Assembly: GCA_029433475.1 (NCBI GenBank)
Contig: JAQTIE010000005.1
Span: 62,001 to 126,000 of the forward strand
Source: Neisseriaceae bacterium ESL0693
GTDB taxonomy: Bacteria; Pseudomonadota; Gammaproteobacteria; Burkholderiales; Neisseriaceae
DNA: 64,000 nucleotides
Direction of reading: 5' to 3'
The position numbers and the translations under genes were made by a program. The notes below the pieces were generated by a model. That model was not told where the DNA came from, did not search any database, and saw only the letters and a program-made list of their open reading frames with translations. Within the stretch, counting starts at the first letter, position 1, and each line of letters opens with the position of its first letter. Positions 15,807-26,023 of this stretch are shown here, piece by piece.

Positions 15807-16601
15807 TTAAATGCGTTGATCCATATCCTGAGCGGGGGTCTGGCTGGTGTGGTTTTGTGATATGGGTCTGGCGGGTACACCGACAACGGTGGTGTGTTCG
15901 GGAACATCATTCACCACAACGCTGTTGGCACCGATTTTGGCACAGTGGCCAATATGGATATTGCCAAGTATTGAGGCATTGGCGCCGATCAATACGCCGT
16001 CGTCAATTTTGGGATGCCGGTCACCGGTTTCTTTACCCGAGCCGCCAAGGGTAACGCCATGCAATAGTGAGATATTATTTCCCAATACAGCGGTTTCGCC
16101 GATAACCACGCCGGTACCATGATCAATCATGATGCCCTGACCCAGTGTAGCGGCGGGGTGGATGTCAACGCCGAATACTTCTGAGGCGCGGTTTTGCAAA
16201 AAATAAGCCAGTGTTTTGCGGTCTTGCTGCCATAACCAATGGTTGATGCGGTGGGTTTGAATGGCGTGGAAACCTTTGTAATACAATAAGGGCAGAGAAT
16301 AGGTATTGCAGGCGGGATCACGCTGGTAATAGGCGATGATGTCGAGCATGGCGGCATTGATGATGTCTTCATCTTTCTCAAGCGCGTTGACGTAGATTTC
16401 AAATAATACGCGCGCTTCCATGACGGCACTGCACATTTTGGTGGATAAATGAAAGGCCAGCATGCGCGAAAAACAGTTGTGGCGCAATACGGTCAGATGC
16501 AGAAAACTGGCCAGAATCGGTTCATTTTGTACGGCAATTTCGGTTTCCTGACGGATGGTAATCCATAACGCTTCGGCCTGAGCACGGTTTAAATTCTTCA
16601 T
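15807..16601 (-). CDS. cysE: Serine O-acetyltransferase
   Basis: 264 residues. It transfers acetyl from acetyl-CoA to serine, giving O-acetylserine for cysteine synthesis. The N-terminal helical SATase domain covers 1-140. The left-handed beta-helix with hexapeptide repeats begins at DIHPAATLG; the catalytic pair corresponds to Asp146 (VDIHPAA) and His161 (IDHGTG). The acetyl-CoA part continues through HGVTLGGSGK and GVPARPI. The C-terminal tail ends in Asp-Met-Asp-Gln-Arg-Ile: the terminal Ile is the residue that inserts into cysteine synthase CysK, so complex formation is expected. It lies 24 bases after rng and is probably in the same transcript. Confidence 0.96.
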   Translation of the reverse strand: MKNLNRAQAEALWITIRQETEIAVQNEPILASFLHLTVLRHNCFSRMLAFHLSTKMCSAVMEARVLFEIYVNALEKDEDIINAAMLDIIAYYQRDPACNTYSLPLLYYKGFHAIQTHRINHWLWQQDRKTLAYFLQNRASEVFGVDIHPAATLGQGIMIDHGTGVVIGETAVLGNNISLLHGVTLGGSGKETGDRHPKIDDGVLIGANASILGNIHIGHCAKIGANSVVVNDVPEHTTVVGVPARPISQNHTSQTPAQDMDQRI

Positions 16602-16625
16602 GTGTGTTTGTCCGATGATGTTGGT

Positions 16626-18128
16626 TTAGTCTGCCGCTACATCGACGATGTCGTACAGCTCTTGTGAATAACTGCTTTCTACGGCTAAAGCAATGGGTTG
16701 ATGAATGGATTGTCGCAACCGCTCAAGGGCATGTGCTTCTTCATCTAAAAAGAGATCAATAACGGCGGGCGCGGCCAGAATGCGAAAGCCGTGGCTCTGA
16801 TCCTGGCGTGCTTTACGCATGATTTCGCGCATGATTTCGTAACAGATGGTCTGGGGGGTTTTCAAGCGTCCCCGTCCATGACAGGTGGTGCAGGGCTCAC
16901 ATAAAACTTGTTCGAGATTCTCGCGTGTGCGTTTGCGGGTTAGTTCGACCAGCCCAAGGCTGGTGAATCCGTTGAGGGTAACGCGGGTACGGTCAAGTGC
17001 CAGTGCCTGTGCCAGTTCGTTTAATACGGTCTGTCGGTGTTCTTCATTGTCCATGTCGATAAAATCAATGATGACGATACCACCCAGATTGCGTAAGCGT
17101 ATTTCACGGGCGATGACATGACAGGCTTCCAGATTGGTTTTAAATATGGTTTCATCAAAATTGCGGGCGCCGACAAAACCACCGGTATTGACGTCAATGG
17201 TGGTCATGGCTTCGGTGGGTTCGATGATCAGGTAACCACCGAAATTCAGGTTAACCCGCGGTTGCAGGGCGCCATTGATCTGGGTTTCGATGTGGTGTCG
17301 TTCAAATAAGGGTAGCTGATCCTGGTATAAGGCCAGCTTGTCTACCGCTTTTTGGGCATAGTGGCTGGCAAACTGGTGCATCTGTTCATAAGTGGTGGCT
17401 GAGTCAACCCATAGCTGGCGGATATTGTCGCTGTACATGTCACGCAGTACGCGTAAACTCAGTGGCAGATCCTGATAGAGCAGCGTTTCCGGCGGTCGGG
17501 TTTTGGCGGCGTGCAGGATTTCCTGCCAGCGTTTGGTCAGATAGGCAATATCGGCCTGTAAATCGGCATCGGTGGCATTTTCGGCACAGGTACGGATAAT
17601 ATAACCGTGCTGACCTTCTGGTGGCAGCAGTTGTATAAGCCGGTCGCGTAAATGGTTTCTTTCTTCTTCGTTATCAATGCGCTGGGAAATGCCGATGTGG
17701 TTGTCCTGCGGTAGATAAACCAGAAACCGGCCGGCCAGTGAAATCTGGGTGGAAAGGCGTGCGCCTTTGGTGTTGATCGGATCCTTGATGACTTGCACCA
17801 GAATGGTTTGTCCTTCAAACAGCATATGTTCGATGCGCTGGTGTTGCTCTGGTTTCTGGCGTTGTTCCAGCATGTCGACAACATGTAAAAAGGCGGCGCG
17901 ATCCAGACCAATATCGATAAAGGCGCTTTGCATACCGGGCAGTACCCGCCGGACAATACCCAGATAAATATTACCCACCAGTCCGTGGCCGCTGTGTCGT
18001 TCGATGTGGATTTCACACAGGGTGTCATTTTCCAATATGGCGACGCGTGTTTCCTGTGGCGTAATGTTAACAAGCACGGTTTCAGGCTGCCTTTGTATGT
18101 CTTTAGGCAGCGGTATGTTGTTATGCAT
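16626..18128 (-). CDS. rng: Ribonuclease G
   Basis: 500 residues from the ATG at 18128; five more codons to a TTG at 18143 are possible but less likely. It is an endoribonuclease of the RNase E/G family that matures the 5' end of 16S rRNA and degrades some mRNAs. The S1 domain occupies about 35-120 (GNIYLGIVRRVLPGMQSAF). The catalytic metal-binding parts are TTIDVNTGGFVG and GGIVIIDFIDM, and the zinc-link cysteines lie in CEPCTTCHGRG. It lacks the long Arg-rich tail of RNase E, the basis for calling RNase G; the true RNase E is at 26593-29301. The extra N-terminal residues before VLVNITPQETRVA exceed the E. coli protein by about a dozen. Confidence 0.95.
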   Translation of the reverse strand: MHNNIPLPKDIQRQPETVLVNITPQETRVAILENDTLCEIHIERHSGHGLVGNIYLGIVRRVLPGMQSAFIDIGLDRAAFLHVVDMLEQRQKPEQHQRIEHMLFEGQTILVQVIKDPINTKGARLSTQISLAGRFLVYLPQDNHIGISQRIDNEEERNHLRDRLIQLLPPEGQHGYIIRTCAENATDADLQADIAYLTKRWQEILHAAKTRPPETLLYQDLPLSLRVLRDMYSDNIRQLWVDSATTYEQMHQFASHYAQKAVDKLALYQDQLPLFERHHIETQINGALQPRVNLNFGGYLIIEPTEAMTTIDVNTGGFVGARNFDETIFKTNLEACHVIAREIRLRNLGGIVIIDFIDMDNEEHRQTVLNELAQALALDRTRVTLNGFTSLGLVELTRKRTRENLEQVLCEPCTTCHGRGRLKTPQTICYEIMREIMRKARQDQSHGFRILAAPAVIDLFLDEEAHALERLRQSIHQPIALAVESSYSQELYDIVDVAAD

Positions 18129-18400
18129 GAATAAAACTTTCAAATATGATCAAATCATTTTGTGCAGACTTCGCTGTGGGTAAAAGGCTGGACAAAATCA
18201 TCTCGAAGGGCACTGAATACCAGAGATATCATAGCGCACGCGTGGGCTTACTGCCAGACAAAACCGTTGATGTTTTAATGCTTTTAACATGATAAAAGTG
18301 ATGGTTAAGGTATTTCAGGCTGAATTTGATGTTGCATACAACCCAAGGCCTTTATCCATCAGGGATGTGATGTCATCAAAGGGTGCGGGCGCCATGAGTT

Positions 18401-19438
18401 TCAGAAAGTGGCGTCAGTCTGATGCATGGCCTGAATACAGTCACGGATTAAGGTCGGTCCTTGAAAAACAAGGCCTGAATAAATCTGTACAGCACTGGCA
18501 CCGAGTTGCTGTTTGGTGGCAGCATCAGCGCCGGTCATAATACCGCCTACGCCGATGATGGGAATGCAGCCGTTGAGCTCTTCGGCCAGTTGGGTCAATA
18601 CCTGATTGGCTTTTGAGCGCACCGGCAGGCCGGACAAGCCGCCGGCTTCAGCAGCTAAGGGATGCTGACCCAGACTGGACTTATCGATGGTGGTGTTGGT
18701 GGCAATGATGCCGTCTATTTCGGTTTGTTGTGCAACCTCGGCAATGATGCTGATTTGTTCCGGCGTGAGGTCGGGGGCGATTTTCACAGCCAGTGGAACA
18801 TAATGCCCTTGCTGTGTGCTCAGTTGGGCTTGTCTGTTTTTCAGTCGGGTGAGGAGTGAGGTTAGTTCGTCTTCGCTTTGTAAGGCGCGCAGGTTTTTGG
18901 TGTTGGGCGATGAAATATTGACGGTGATGTAGCTGGCATGAGGGTAGGCTTTTTGCAGACAGATCAGGTAATCATCTGCGGCTTTTTCAATCGGTGTGGT
19001 GGCATTTTTGCCGATATTGATGCCGAGAATGCCGTTAAAACGACTTTTTTTGACATTGTCAATCAGGGCATCAATGCCTTGATTATTAAAGCCCATGCGG
19101 TTAACAATGGCCTGGTGTGCCGCTGACCTGAATAAGCGCGGTCTGGGATTACCCGGTTGGGGGCGGGGAGTCACGGTGCCTACTTCAATGAAACCAAAAC
19201 CCAGTGCCGCCAAAGCATCGATGTAGGCGCCATTTTTATCCAGTCCGGCCGCCAGCCCCACTGCATTGGGCAGGGTCAGCCCCATTAAGGTGGTTTGTCC
19301 GGCTTTATGGTTGGCTGGCTGCTGGCGTTTTAGCAGGCCGCTGCGGTAGGCCAGTTGTAATAAACGCAAAGTCAGATGATGCGCTTGTTCAGCGTTAAGG
19401 CGAAAGAGTAAAGGTTTCAGTGCAGCATACATAGCCAT
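18401..19438 (-). CDS. pyrD: Dihydroorotate dehydrogenase (quinone), class 2
   Basis: 345 residues. It oxidises dihydroorotate to orotate with FMN and passes electrons to the membrane quinone pool. The short N-terminal membrane-contact helices are at 1-45 (LKPLLFRLNAEQAHHLTLRL). The FMN barrel begins at GLTLPNAVGLAAGLDKNG; substrate-binding NRMGFNNQG and the NISSPNTKNLR segment with the class-2 catalytic Ser follow; phosphate-binding GVGGI is near residue 299. It pairs functionally with pyrE at 34928. It is a single gene between rng and the LysR regulator. Confidence 0.96.
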   Translation of the reverse strand: MAMYAALKPLLFRLNAEQAHHLTLRLLQLAYRSGLLKRQQPANHKAGQTTLMGLTLPNAVGLAAGLDKNGAYIDALAALGFGFIEVGTVTPRPQPGNPRPRLFRSAAHQAIVNRMGFNNQGIDALIDNVKKSRFNGILGINIGKNATTPIEKAADDYLICLQKAYPHASYITVNISSPNTKNLRALQSEDELTSLLTRLKNRQAQLSTQQGHYVPLAVKIAPDLTPEQISIIAEVAQQTEIDGIIATNTTIDKSSLGQHPLAAEAGGLSGLPVRSKANQVLTQLAEELNGCIPIIGVGGIMTGADAATKQQLGASAVQIYSGLVFQGPTLIRDCIQAMHQTDATF

Positions 19439-19993
19439 AGAACACCATTAAGAATAGATAGGCTCTATTATAGTATAGCGAGCCTGAAGATAGAAAAAAC
19501 ACCGATAGGTAAAAGATTGTGATGATGTCAGAATACGAGGCTGATGAGAGAGATGGGGCGGATATTTTTAAGGTGACATAATGATTTGAATGCTGATGAT
19601 GTCTGGCTGAGCTACAGTGCTTGGTTGAATAGAAAATGGGTATATTGGTTTTTATGTGATCTGGTTATCCCCAAAAAACGCATCTCAAGCCGGACTACTT
19701 TTTTGTATACTGGTTATGCGGCCTGTGATCAGATTCGGTAATGAATAATTTTCTTATAAAATAGTAATATATGCCAGCTTTGATGTGACGGTTTTTGTTG
19801 TATCGGTTGATGTGCTGACATTCGTTACTGTCGTTGAGTTAGCCCTGTTTTTTGAAAGTGAATATAGGATTGATTGACATTACTGCTTCTTCTTCATGAA
19901 TTAAATGATTGTATTTACGTTATGCTACGCTGATCTGTGCTTCGGCTGAATCAGTGATTGGTGTCGGGCGGTTTTACGCCGGAAAGAAATAAT
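19439..19993. other. Intergenic region between pyrD and the LysR gene
   Basis: About 550 bases holding the divergent promoters of pyrD and the LysR-type gene. No gene is seen. A TAGTATAG element at about 19472 just upstream of pyrD could be part of its -10. Nothing else is recognisable. Confidence 0.4.
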
Positions 19994-20902
19994 ATGGATG
20001 ATCTGCATGCTTTTTTGATGGTGGCACGATACTTGAATTTTACCCATGCAGCGGCACAAATGGGCGTTACTTCTTCTGCTTTAAGCCATACCATCAAATC
20101 TTTGGAGGAAAGACTGGGATACCGGTTATTAACCCGAACCACGCGGCGGGTGGCGCTGACAGAGGCGGGGGAAAAGCTGTTCAATGCGATTGAACCATTG
20201 TATGAAGAAATTCAATATGCCCTGGATAAATTAAGTATCGCACGAGATCGGCCGGCCGGTGTGATCAGGTTGACGTGTTCTGATGATGTGGTTGAATATT
20301 TTATCCGGCCGATGTTAACCTCGTTTCTGGCCACTTATCCGGATATTCAGATAGAAATCAGTATTGATTATGGCTTTACTGATATTGTGCGTGAACGGAT
20401 TGATGCAGGTATTCGTCTGGGGGAATCCATTGACAAAGACATGATCGCGGTCAGAATCAGCCGTGATTGGCGCTTGTGTGCGGTGGCGACAGCAGATTAT
20501 TTTTTGCGCCATGGCATACCGGCCACGCCACAGATGTTGATGCAGCACAATTGTATTAATATTCGTCATTCCGCCACCAGCGGGGTTTATGCCTGGGAAT
20601 TCACTCAGGATAAGCGTCATTTTACGGTCAAAACCCATGGTCAGTTTACGGTAAACAGCACCATTCATCAGCTCAATGCAGCGCTGGATGGCATAGGGAT
20701 TGCCTATCTGCCGGATTATCTGGTGGAACCCTACATCAATAATGGTCAATTAATGCAGGTATTGGCCGACTGGAGCCCGTGTTTTCAGGGATTTCATTTG
20801 TATTACCCTCATCGGCGTCAGGGTTCGCCTGCTTTTATGGCTTTTGTTGAGGCATTGCGCTATCAGGGCGATTATGCGCCGGTTCAATGGTTAACAGGCT
20901 GA
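19994..20902 (+). CDS. LysR-type transcriptional regulator
   Basis: 302 residues from the ATG at 19994 (GGAAAGAAATAAT before it); a TTG twelve codons upstream is less likely. The N-terminal winged helix-turn-helix is at 1-60 (FLMVARYLNFTHAAAQMGVT, then SALSHTIKSLEERLG, then LLTRTTRRVALTEAG). The effector domain from about 90 to 295 has the usual two-lobe pattern (RLTCSDDVVEYFIRPML, GIAYLPDYLVEPYI). It is closest in style to the group that includes DsdC/PerR-like and AaeR-like regulators controlling oxidoreductases. It converges with the aldo/keto reductase gene rather than diverging from it, so the target is uncertain. Confidence 0.92.
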   Translation: MDDLHAFLMVARYLNFTHAAAQMGVTSSALSHTIKSLEERLGYRLLTRTTRRVALTEAGEKLFNAIEPLYEEIQYALDKLSIARDRPAGVIRLTCSDDVVEYFIRPMLTSFLATYPDIQIEISIDYGFTDIVRERIDAGIRLGESIDKDMIAVRISRDWRLCAVATADYFLRHGIPATPQMLMQHNCINIRHSATSGVYAWEFTQDKRHFTVKTHGQFTVNSTIHQLNAALDGIGIAYLPDYLVEPYINNGQLMQVLADWSPCFQGFHLYYPHRRQGSPAFMAFVEALRYQGDYAPVQWLTG

Positions 20903-20906
20903 CTGA

Positions 20907-20951
20907 GCAAACTTTTGTTTGCATGTATGACCCACACGTAATGTATGGGTC
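20907..20951. terminator. Possible bidirectional terminator
   Basis: Two small hairpins lie between the convergent LysR and aldo/keto reductase genes: GCAAAC/GTTTGC (20907-20922, loop TTTT) and GACCCA/TGGGTC (20929-20951). Either may stop transcription; neither has a long T run. Confidence 0.35.
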
Positions 20952-20962
20952 TTCACACAGGG

Positions 20963-21949
20963 TTACCAGGCGTAGGCTTCGGGTGCTTCGCCACCGGTAC
21001 CCGGCCAGATGGCGTCAATGGCGTGTAAGGTTTCTGTTGACAGGGTGATGTCCAGTGCGTGTGTGTTTTGTCTGATTTGTTCGGCAGTACGAGCGCCGCT
21101 GAGTACGGTGGAAACCGCCGGTTGATGCAAAAGCCAGGCCAGTGCAACATCGGACGGTTTTTTGCCCAGGTCATCACACAGTTTTTCCCAGGCTTGCAGT
21201 TGTGGCCGCAGCCGTTGTATTTGTTGTTGTAGTGCCGGTGTAGATCGCCGTCCTGCGGTTGTCTGGCGTAATACACCGCCGAGTAAACCGCTAGCCAGCG
21301 GACTCCAGGGTATCAGACCTATGCCGTAATAACGCAGTGCCGGAATTACTTCCAGTTCGATGCTGCGTTGGGTGAGATTATACAGGCTTTGCTCTGAAAC
21401 CAGCCCAAGCAGATGCCGCTCCTTGGCGGCACACTGGGCAGTGGCTATTTGCCAGCCGGCAAAGTTGCTGCTGCCAACATAAGTGATTTTGCCTTCATTG
21501 ATCAGCTGGGTCATTGCCTGCCAGATTTCTTCCCACGGGGTGGCGCGGTCAATATGATGCATCTGATACAGATCAATGTGATCGGTTTTGAGTCGTCTCA
21601 GACTGGCTTCACAGGCACGTTTGATGTGGTAAGCCGATAAATATTTGTCGTTCGGACCGGTATTCATGGGCTGGTAGACTTTGGTGGCCAGTACAATATC
21701 ATTGCGGTGTCCGCTTTTTTGCAACCAGTGGCCGATGATTTCCTCTGACAGTCCGAAACCTTTTTTCATGTCGGGTGACTGAGGACCGCCATAAACGTCA
21801 GCGGTATCAAAAAAATTAATGCCATGCTGGATGGCTTCGTCCATAACGCTAAAGCTGTCTGCCTGATTGATTAATTCACCAAAATTCATGGTACCCAAAC
21901 TGATACGGCTGATGCGCAGTCCTGTGCGTCCTAAAAAAGTATATTGCAT
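20963..21949 (-). CDS. Aldo/keto reductase
   Basis: 328 residues from the ATG at 21949, chosen for its AGGAGA site and the usual family start MQYTFLGRTGLRISRISLG. NADPH-dependent reductase barrel. The catalytic tetrad is visible: Asp and Tyr in FDTADVYGGP, Lys in LATKVY, His in YQMHHID. The cofactor-binding end is SPLASGLLGG and the C-terminal STVLSGARTAEQIRQN. It resembles the YghZ/Gsp69-like group acting on small aldehydes or sugars; the substrate cannot be told. Confidence 0.93.
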   Translation of the reverse strand: MQYTFLGRTGLRISRISLGTMNFGELINQADSFSVMDEAIQHGINFFDTADVYGGPQSPDMKKGFGLSEEIIGHWLQKSGHRNDIVLATKVYQPMNTGPNDKYLSAYHIKRACEASLRRLKTDHIDLYQMHHIDRATPWEEIWQAMTQLINEGKITYVGSSNFAGWQIATAQCAAKERHLLGLVSEQSLYNLTQRSIELEVIPALRYYGIGLIPWSPLASGLLGGVLRQTTAGRRSTPALQQQIQRLRPQLQAWEKLCDDLGKKPSDVALAWLLHQPAVSTVLSGARTAEQIRQNTHALDITLSTETLHAIDAIWPGTGGEAPEAYAW

Positions 21950-22611
21950 GATGTTCTCCTGCCTTATCCTGACAAACCCATATTTGATCAAGACAGGCAA
22001 TAAGATGAATGAGGCGTTGATGATGGCTCAGATAAACATCAGTGTTTAATCCGCTGAATCATTGTTTGCCTTAGGCAAACAATGATCAGTCTAATCAATG
22101 TTGAAGAAGGCGTTAATAGCTATAAATTTGATGCTGTTTTGAATAAAATTCATTAATGATTTTGATGGCCTGATATTCAATAACGGCTGATCGGGCTTGG
22201 TTTCAATGAGAAGGACAATGATCTGGCTGAATTTTCAGGTTAAAACAGGGATTATGGATGTTGATTGAATAGGGCTTGTCTGACCGATATCGATCTGACC
22301 GCCTCAGCTTCTGATTGAGGTATTTGCATCGTGAACCAGCAGGTTTTAGAGGTTGGCTGACGTGACAAGATCAGATGACAGCCGATTCAGCATTTTGGTA
22401 TCACAGGCAGCGTCTGGAGGCGCAATAGTAGTAAAACAGTAACCACCTCGCTTACTTCGGCATAACAATGCTTTACTGATCAATATTCTATCTGGTTTTT
22501 ATGCTGCATAACACTGCGGCCAAAGCAGGTAAGCAAACATCAATCAATACATGTTTCTTTTGCCTGCCTTGGCCGCCTGAAATTTAAAACGGTAAAAACC
22601 AGTCAGCGTTA
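21950..22611. other. Intergenic region with two inverted repeats
   Basis: About 660 bases without a gene. A 13-bp perfect inverted repeat at 22058-22070 and 22074-22086 (ATCATTGTTTGCC, loop TTA) lies 110 bases upstream of the aldo/keto reductase start and could be an operator or terminator. A longer imperfect hairpin at 22522-22570, about 40 bases past sppA, is the likely sppA terminator. Nothing else is recognisable. Confidence 0.45.
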
Positions 22612-23577
22612 TCACCAGCCTGATTGTTGTACCATGTTCTGTAAACTTTGCTGCATTTCACTGCCGATACGACGGCTGATGCGTTTACTGAGGCTGGTTT
22701 CCGGGGTGTAATCCACCAGTTTGGGGGCGCCGATGACTTGGCGTGATACGCTGTAGACATTACCAAAGTCATCAATCAGACCGACGGTTTTGGCTTCGGT
22801 GCCGGTATAGGCGCGGCCGCTGAATACATCCGGATAATCAGCAAAATGCAGACGATTGCCACGCCCTTGTTTCACCGCATCAATAAACTGCTGATGAATG
22901 CTGCTCAGCATACCTTGCCAGATTTGTGTCTGTTCGGGCGTTTCGGGTACGAAAGGGTCACCCATGTCTTTATTATTACCCGCAATTTTTACCCGCCGTT
23001 TAACGCCGAGTTTATCCATCAGACCTGTCAGGTCAAAGCTGCTGCCGATCACGCCGATACTGCCCATCAGGCTGGCCGGATCAGCATAGATTTTATCCGC
23101 AGCGCTGGCAATATAATAACAGCCGGAAGCACACATATCCTCCGCCACAACATAAAGCGGAATATGCGGGTGTTCCGCTTTGAGGCGGCGTATCTCTTCA
23201 TAAGCAATATTGGAAACCACGGGCGAGCCGCCGGGGCTGTTGGCGCGGATAATGATGCCCTTAACCTGTTTATTTTTGTACGCGGCTTTGAGCCCTTCCT
23301 GAATCAGGTCAGCCTGATTCTCATCGCTATTGATCACGCCGGTTAAATTAATCACCGCGGTATGTGCTTCTGTGGTATTGGTTTTATCCGTATCTGTCAG
23401 CATCAGGCCAATCAGCAACACCACAATAATCAATAAAAATAATTGCTTTATCCGGCGCCAGATACGGTTACGCCGTTGTTCGCGGTACACTTCCAGTAAT
23501 AATTTTTCCAGGATATTGCGTTCCCAGCTCAGGTTATTTTCTATGGGCTCATTAGGTTTATTGGGTGTTTGCATCAT
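22612..23577 (-). CDS. sppA: Signal peptide peptidase SppA, short form (S49 family)
   Basis: 321 residues. It degrades cleaved signal peptides at the inner membrane. A cytosolic N-terminus of about 44 residues is followed by one transmembrane helix at 45-61 (LFLLIIVVLLIGLML). The protease domain has ANSPGGSPV at 112-120, the catalytic Ser151 in CASGCYYIAS and the likely general base Lys203 in NNKDMG; their 52-residue spacing equals that of the Bacillus SppA dyad. The length fits the 36-kDa form, without the duplicated domain of E. coli SppA. A second ATG directly follows the first. It is divergent from galU. Confidence 0.94.
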   Translation of the reverse strand: MMQTPNKPNEPIENNLSWERNILEKLLLEVYREQRRNRIWRRIKQLFLLIIVVLLIGLMLTDTDKTNTTEAHTAVINLTGVINSDENQADLIQEGLKAAYKNKQVKGIIIRANSPGGSPVVSNIAYEEIRRLKAEHPHIPLYVVAEDMCASGCYYIASAADKIYADPASLMGSIGVIGSSFDLTGLMDKLGVKRRVKIAGNNKDMGDPFVPETPEQTQIWQGMLSSIHQQFIDAVKQGRGNRLHFADYPDVFSGRAYTGTEAKTVGLIDDFGNVYSVSRQVIGAPKLVDYTPETSLSKRISRRIGSEMQQSLQNMVQQSGW

Positions 23578-24094
23578 TCGGTTTCAATCTCAGCTCTGCA
23601 AGTGACGGCCATTATCCGCATTCATATTCAATGCTGACAACTCAAATTCAGATTAATTTTAGAAGAATAGAACCATTATATTATAGATTAAGAAATAATA
23701 CAGATCATATTAAATCAGAATATTTTCAGTGCCAAACCGAAAACCGGCGGCTACATCCTGCGCCAGTGTCATGCCTTTTTATAGCGGTATCCGTGCAACA
23801 CAGGCGGGCTTATTTTATAGATTTGGGAATCAGTCTGTGTTTTGTATAATATATTTTAATAAATCAGTTGGTTATTGGTGTGATGCTGGCCAAAAATAAG
23901 CAGATAGAGCTGATCATGAGCAGATAAAATCAATCGATTGTTGTCCAGCCTTCAGGCCAAACCCGTCGTTACATTGGTGAGAGTGGGGTTGCTATGGCAT
24001 AATTCTCCTTTTTCATGCCAGATTATAGTTATTGTGCCATAGCATCGTTGCCGCTGTAGTTAACAACGAATAAATGGATGATTTAAGGATATTT
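23578..24094. other. Divergent promoter region of sppA and galU
   Basis: About 500 bases, no gene recognised. An AT-rich stretch at 23650-23740 next to sppA and TATAGTTATTGTGCC at about 24025 next to galU may be promoter parts. No repeat or RNA gene is seen. Confidence 0.4.
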
Positions 24095-24976
24095 ATGAAA
24101 GCGATTATTCCTGTTGCCGGATTAGGCACACGTATGCTGCCAGCCACCAAAGCCATACCTAAAGAAATGCTGACACTGGCTGATAAACCCTTAATCCAGT
24201 ATGTGGTTGAAGAATGTGCCGCCGCCGGTTTTGATGAAATTATTCTGGTGAATCATGCGGCCAAAACGGCGATTGATGACCACTTTGATACCGCTTTTGA
24301 ATTGGAAACCCAGCTGGCCAATAAAGGCAAGACCTCATTATTACATGAGGTACGTAGCACTTGTCCGGCACAGGTGCATTTAATTCAGGTGCGTCAGGGT
24401 GAGGCCAAAGGTCTGGGGCATGCAGTTTTGTGCGCTTTGCCGGTGATCGGTCATGAGCCTTTTGCCGTGTTGCTGCCCGATGTATTGATTGATAATCAGG
24501 CGTGTGATTTATCGCGGGATAATCTGGCGCTGATGCGACAGCGTTTTGAAGCCACTGGCCATAGTCAGATCATGGTGGAAAGCGTGCCGATGTCTGAAGT
24601 AAGTAAATATGGGGTGGTGGATTGTCAGGGACAAACAGCCAAAGCCGGTCAGAGCATTAAAATGCAGGCAGTGATTGAAAAACCAGCGCAAGATCAGGCA
24701 CCTTCCAATCTGGCGGTGGTGGGGCGCTATGTTTTGTCGGCCAGTATCTGGCCGCTATTACAACAAACGAAGCCCGGTCAGGGCAATGAAATTCAGTTGA
24801 CCGATGCGATTGCCGCCTTGATTCTTCAGGAAGAGGTGGATGCTTTTGTGATGAATGGTTATTCGCATGATTGCGGTAATAAGCTGGGCTACATGAAAGC
24901 ATTTGTTGAATACAGTTTGCGCCATTCGCAATGTGGTGCTGATTTTCGCACCTGGCTGGCATCTATCCAGAAATAA
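24095..24976 (+). CDS. galU: UTP-glucose-1-phosphate uridylyltransferase
   Basis: 293 residues; start at 24095 because AAGGATATTT precedes it and [20 protein letters not shown] is the canonical beginning. It makes UDP-glucose for surface polysaccharides and lipooligosaccharide. The nucleotide-binding [18 protein letters not shown] motif is at 9-26, the substrate-contacting Q-x-E-x-KGLGHA-like stretch is [15 protein letters not shown] at about 106-120, followed by LLPDVLID and VIEKP. Single gene, ending in a terminator shared with rluC. Confidence 0.96.
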   Translation: MKAIIPVAGLGTRMLPATKAIPKEMLTLADKPLIQYVVEECAAAGFDEIILVNHAAKTAIDDHFDTAFELETQLANKGKTSLLHEVRSTCPAQVHLIQVRQGEAKGLGHAVLCALPVIGHEPFAVLLPDVLIDNQACDLSRDNLALMRQRFEATGHSQIMVESVPMSEVSKYGVVDCQGQTAKAGQSIKMQAVIEKPAQDQAPSNLAVVGRYVLSASIWPLLQQTKPGQGNEIQLTDAIAALILQEEVDAFVMNGYSHDCGNKLGYMKAFVEYSLRHSQCGADFRTWLASIQK

Positions 24977-24993
24977 TCTAAACCGGTTTACAC

Positions 24994-25028
24994 TCATTGG
25001 CTGCCTTTGGAAAACAGGCAACCAATGA
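24994..25028. terminator. Bidirectional terminator between galU and rluC
   Basis: Inverted repeat TCATTGGCTGCCT (24994-25006) against AGGCAACCAATGA (25016-25028) with one mismatch and a 9-base loop, between convergent genes. Confidence 0.65.
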
Positions 25029-25039
25029 TTGATATTATC

Positions 25040-26023
25040 TTAATCCGTATGCAATTGGTGCAGAAATTGCTGTAATTCTGCCGGCAAAGGTGCTTTCAGA
25101 TGTAAGGGTTCGCCTGTAACCGGGTGATTAATGTGTAATTCGGCTGCATGTAAAAACATGCGTTTTAACTGTATTTTATGTAGGCGTTTATTGATCTGAT
25201 AATTGCCATAACGCTCATCACCGGCAATAGGGCATTGCTGTGATTGCATGTGTACCCGAATCTGATGGGTGCGACCAGTTTTCAAAGTGGCCTGTATTAA
25301 GGTCACTTCACTCAGGCCGATGCTGTGTAATACCGGATGACGATAGCGGTTTAATACTTTAAATAAGGTATGGGCCGATTGCCCTTCGGTTGCATTTGCC
25401 GCTACCCGCACCATTTTCTCACCTTGGGCGCCGGTATATTTGATTAATGGCCGTTTCACTTGGTGCACCGTATCCGGCCAATGGCCAAGACCTAAGGCCA
25501 GATAGATTTTTTGTGGGTGATTGTGACGGATGGCTTCATGTAATTTCACCAGCGCACTGCGTTTTTTAGCAATCATCAATAGGCCGCTAGTATCTTTATC
25601 CAGCCGGTGTACCAGTTCCAGATAGGGGGCTTGTGGTCTGGCCTGTCGCAATTGTTCAATGACCCCGAAACTGATGCCACTACCACCATGCACCGCAATA
25701 CCTGAAGGTTTGTTGATCACCAGCAATACTTCGTCTTCATAGATAATATCAAACGCTAAAGGTAGCGGTATCGGTTTTGGGGTAGTTTGTGCGCGCGTAG
25801 CTACCCGCACTGGCGGTAAACGAATCACATCGCCTTCCTGAATGCGGTCAGTAGCGTGACAACGTTTTTTATTCAGGCGCACTTCACCATTGCGAATGAT
25901 GCGCTGAATATGGCTTTTAGGCACGCCTTTTAACTGGCGCATCAGAAAGTTATCTAATCGCTGACCGGTTTCTTCGGCATTAATGCACAAAAACTGTACT
26001 GAAACTTTGCTTAAAGCAGTCAT
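25040..26023 (-). CDS. rluC: 23S rRNA pseudouridine synthase RluC
   Basis: 327 residues. An N-terminal S4 RNA-binding domain (about 20-80: RLDNFLMRQLKGVPKSHIQR, GEVRLN) is followed by the RluA-type catalytic domain. The catalytic Asp142 is in VHRLDKDTSG; the conserved INKPSGIAVHGG and LKTGRTHQIRVH are present. The divergent pairing with rne, conserved in many proteobacteria, supports RluC over RluD. It modifies several uridines of 23S rRNA. Confidence 0.95.
   Translation of the reverse strand: MTALSKVSVQFLCINAEETGQRLDNFLMRQLKGVPKSHIQRIIRNGEVRLNKKRCHATDRIQEGDVIRLPPVRVATRAQTTPKPIPLPLAFDIIYEDEVLLVINKPSGIAVHGGSGISFGVIEQLRQARPQAPYLELVHRLDKDTSGLLMIAKKRSALVKLHEAIRHNHPQKIYLALGLGHWPDTVHQVKRPLIKYTGAQGEKMVRVAANATEGQSAHTLFKVLNRYRHPVLHSIGLSEVTLIQATLKTGRTHQIRVHMQSQQCPIAGDERYGNYQINKRLHKIQLKRMFLHAAELHINHPVTGEPLHLKAPLPAELQQFLHQLHTD

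Noticed and set aside
18080-18092. AGGCAGCCTGAA (minus strand), like a Kingella-type DNA uptake sequence
   Set aside because: Seen once, inside rng; no enrichment of any DUS dialect was noticed in the window.
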